Source: JBCDLI01 sp038745535 (GTDB lineage Bacteria > Pseudomonadota > Alphaproteobacteria > Rhizobiales > Rhizobiaceae). From it: a stretch of DNA of 64,000 bases. The notes under the pieces are model-generated. The model was not told the DNA's origin. It worked only from the letters and a program-made list of their open reading frames with translations, and ran no database searches. How positions within the stretch are numbered: the first letter of the stretch is position 1; the number at the start of each line of letters is the position of its first letter. The DNA lies in the NCBI GenBank assembly GCA_038745535.1, contig JBCDLI010000003.1:12883-76882 (forward strand). The letters are read 5' to 3'. This document shows, in pieces, positions 62,279 to 64,000 of the stretch. Both the position numbers and the translations under genes were made by a program.

Positions 62279-63491
62279 TTTCCAATGCTGCACAGCCCCA
62301 AATGATGCCGAGCAACAGGAAGAAATGGCGCCAGTGATCGGTGTCGATGACATAGCCGACGATCACATGACCGAGAAATACGATCCAAGAGCACATCAAC
62401 AACAGACGCCACGGGCGGTCACGCAGCATAAAGCGAACGCCTAGGCCAAGAGTCAGCAGTATGAGCAGCATGTAGGCTGCAAAACCTAGCCATGAATAAT
62501 CCCATAGCGCTTTTAAATATACGTTGTGCTGATCCTCGCCAAAGATACCAGCAAACTGCAAAATGCCCAATCCAAGCGGGTGCTCCATCGCCATCGCGAA
62601 ACCCATGCCGTGCCGTGCGAATCGTCCCAAGCGAGCGCCGTCATACTCCTGCACAAGCTGCGCACGCGTGGAAAACATCTCGGCCACACCATCAATTTGG
62701 AGCGCAATCACAAGAGCGCCCACAAGCGCGAAAACCGCAAAAACAGCCAGCATGATCACACGCAGTCGAAATCTATTCGACGGATTGATCAGCAATAACA
62801 ACAACACGAGCGATATCACCGAAAACGCGTACATGCCCCACGCAGCACGCGAGAAGGAAAGGAATGTTGCCAGCGTTAAAACCGACAGGACGCTGACGCA
62901 GATGTATGGTCGCGATAAAGGCTTGGTGAGGAGGGTCCCCAAGCAATAAATTGCAGGAAGCGCAAGAAACGGACCGAAAACGTTGGGGTCTTCAAACGCG
63001 CCTTTCGCTCGCCCGAAGCGGGTAAATGTCTCACCGGCAAAACCAAAATATCCTGCAATCCCGAGTAATCCTGTGATCGTCGCAGCCGCCGTCCAGCCGA
63101 TAATGATCGGCTTCAAACGTCGATGATCGGCCTCGATTACAGCGGCGATGAACACCGATGTGCCCGCGAGGAAGAACGATACAGCGATGTAAAGGGGTGC
63201 TCCAGTCCAGTCGTCCATTTGGGTCATCGAAACGATGCCGCCGATATTGAACACGATCAGGATCGCAAGCAGCGCACCCACCGTTTGCGAAATACGCAAA
63301 CCAAGGACTGCCCAGACCCCAATAAGACCTGCCATGTAAAGCTCATAGGGCGCCGGTTCAGCGATGACGAAGCCAGAGAGAAACGGTCCAAAAAACAGGC
63401 ACAAAGCAGACAGCCGCGTCGTCAAAGCGCGATTAATCTCTGCCTTAGACAGCGCGGGATAGTTACCGATAATTGGCGGAGCAGCGCTCAA
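62241..63491 (-). CDS. O-antigen ligase / Wzy-type polymerase membrane protein
   Basis: A 416-residue protein with about twelve hydrophobic spans and the pattern of the O-antigen ligase / Wzy_C family. The long periplasmic loop contains RLGRFARHGMGFAMAMEHPL and GEDQHNVYLKALWDYSWLG, the conserved H-N-x-Y region. Earlier spans include AIVLF-like hydrophobic runs and the FEDPNVFGPFLALPAI motif. The start is the TTG at 63491, forming a TTGA overlap with the sugar transferase. Function is in assembly of surface polysaccharide, ligase or polymerase undecided. Confidence 0.88.
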   Translation of the reverse strand: MSAAPPIIGNYPALSKAEINRALTTRLSALCLFFGPFLSGFVIAEPAPYELYMAGLIGVWAVLGLRISQTVGALLAILIVFNIGGIVSMTQMDDWTGAPLYIAVSFFLAGTSVFIAAVIEADHRRLKPIIIGWTAAATITGLLGIAGYFGFAGETFTRFGRAKGAFEDPNVFGPFLALPAIYCLGTLLTKPLSRPYICVSVLSVLTLATFLSFSRAAWGMYAFSVISLVLLLLLINPSNRFRLRVIMLAVFAVFALVGALVIALQIDGVAEMFSTRAQLVQEYDGARLGRFARHGMGFAMAMEHPLGLGILQFAGIFGEDQHNVYLKALWDYSWLGFAAYMLLILLTLGLGVRFMLRDRPWRLLLMCSWIVFLGHVIVGYVIDTDHWRHFFLLLGIIWGCAALEIKWQRSGNGVRT

Positions 63492-64000
63492 TAGGCGTTC
63501 TCCGTATTCATCAGCCTGACAGGTGTGAGGAACAGAATTTTCAGATCGAAAAGCAGCGACCAATTTTCGATGTAGTAAAGATCGTATTCGGTGCGCTTAC
63601 GAATCTTCTCATCATTGTCCACTTCGCCGCGCCAACCGTTGATTTGTGCCCACCCGGTGACGCCGGGCTTCACGCGGTGGCGAGCAAAGTAGCCGTCAAC
63701 GACTTCTCCATAGAGTTTGGACGGCGTCTGCGCATGGATTGCGTGGGGACGCGGACCAACCAATGAAAGATCACCCTTCAAAACGTTGAAGAATTGCGGC
63801 AGCTCGTCGATTGATGTTTTCCGAATGATGCGGCCAACGGGTGTAACCCGCGGATCACCTTTTGTGACTGCAGCCTTCGCGGTCGGGTCGCACAGCTCCG
63901 TATACATCGAACGAAATTTGAAGACGTTGATCTTCTCATTGTTGAAGCCGTGACGTTTCTGCTTGAAAATAACGGGGCCTTTGGACGTCAATTTCACTGC
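63488..64000 (-). CDS. Undecaprenyl-phosphate sugar phosphotransferase, C-terminal part (runs off the window)
   Basis: Bacterial sugar transferase (WcaJ/ExoY type) that starts polysaccharide repeat units on the lipid carrier. The visible 170 residues are the catalytic domain: LTSKGPVIFKQKRHGFNNEKI, FKFRSMYTE, DPRVTPVGRIIRKTSIDELP, QFFNVLKGDLSLVGPRPHAI, RHRVKPGVTGWAQINGWRGE and the end DLKILFLTPVRLMNTENAY. A GTG near 63997 begins one open frame, but the frame is still open to the window edge and the family needs upstream membrane spans, so the gene is truncated here. It overlaps the ligase start as TTGA. Confidence 0.93.
   Translation of the reverse strand, partial: AVKLTSKGPVIFKQKRHGFNNEKINVFKFRSMYTELCDPTAKAAVTKGDPRVTPVGRIIRKTSIDELPQFFNVLKGDLSLVGPRPHAIHAQTPSKLYGEVVDGYFARHRVKPGVTGWAQINGWRGEVDNDEKIRKRTEYDLYYIENWSLLFDLKILFLTPVRLMNTENAY

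Overview
The window looks like a core-chromosome segment of an alphaproteobacterium, most probably a member of the Hyphomicrobiales (Rhizobiales). The gene order supports this: rpsF-rpsR-DUF2232-rplI followed by dnaB and alr, lptF/lptG divergent from pepA-holC, the AI-2E transporter-hdaA-ppk-ppx block, and an ArsR-methyltransferase fusion next to metF. Base composition is moderate and even. I see no prophage, transposase, CRISPR array or recognisable defence island. A genus cannot be named from the sequence alone.

Layout. 1-4881 (minus): the start of alr, a SnoaL-like gene, dnaB, rplI, a DUF2232 membrane protein, rpsR and rpsF, with a tiny plus-strand membrane-peptide ORF at 2401. 5175-11483 (plus): fatty-acid synthesis genes fabD-fabG-acpP-fabF, then mltG-yicC-gmk. 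11490-18986 (minus): lptF-lptG-lptD-SurA-like-pdxA-rsmA, i.e. LPS export and outer-membrane biogenesis linked to vitamin B6 synthesis and rRNA methylation. 19186-25544: pepA-holC and an unknown membrane protein, an ABC-F ATPase, ndk, a thioesterase and a hemolysin-III homologue. 25541-31302 (minus): a CBS protein, then antiporter-SDR-uvrC-pgsA-moaD-moaE. 31393-35776 (minus): a GST, a lipoprotein RNase T2 with a secreted partner, and purM-purN-rlmJ. 35971-42825: AI-2E transporter-hdaA-ppk-ppx convergent with rnd. 42900-46028 (minus): a thiamine-salvage operon thiM-thiE-thiD-SDR under a TPP riboswitch. 46185-52932: aspS, an unknown exported protein, a MOSC protein, DUF2293, an ArsR-methyltransferase regulator with metF, and an azoreductase. 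53004-58886: small and orphan genes, including a 28-residue membrane peptide, an XdhC-like protein, DUF2256, an exported hydrolase, an M15 peptidase, gloA, a double cold-shock-domain protein and DUF192, plus tRNA-Glu, tRNA-Pro and tRNA-Arg. 59182-62278 (plus): a periplasmic rhodanese, a YeeE/YedE transporter and two uncharacterised genes chained by 4-base stop/start overlaps. 62241-64000 (minus): an O-antigen-ligase-like protein and a sugar transferase cut by the window end.

Most genes are housekeeping. The parts most likely to hold something new are the sulfurtransferase/YeeE cassette with its two unknown coupled genes, the RNase T2 plus secreted partner pair, two very short membrane-peptide genes with good ribosome-binding sites, the near-perfect palindrome in front of the ArsR-methyltransferase/metF operon, and a lipoprotein peptidase whose signal peptide is intact but has no canonical start codon. 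The strain also uses TTGA stop/start overlaps at least as often as ATGA.

All assignments come from reading motifs and gene order. No database search was possible.
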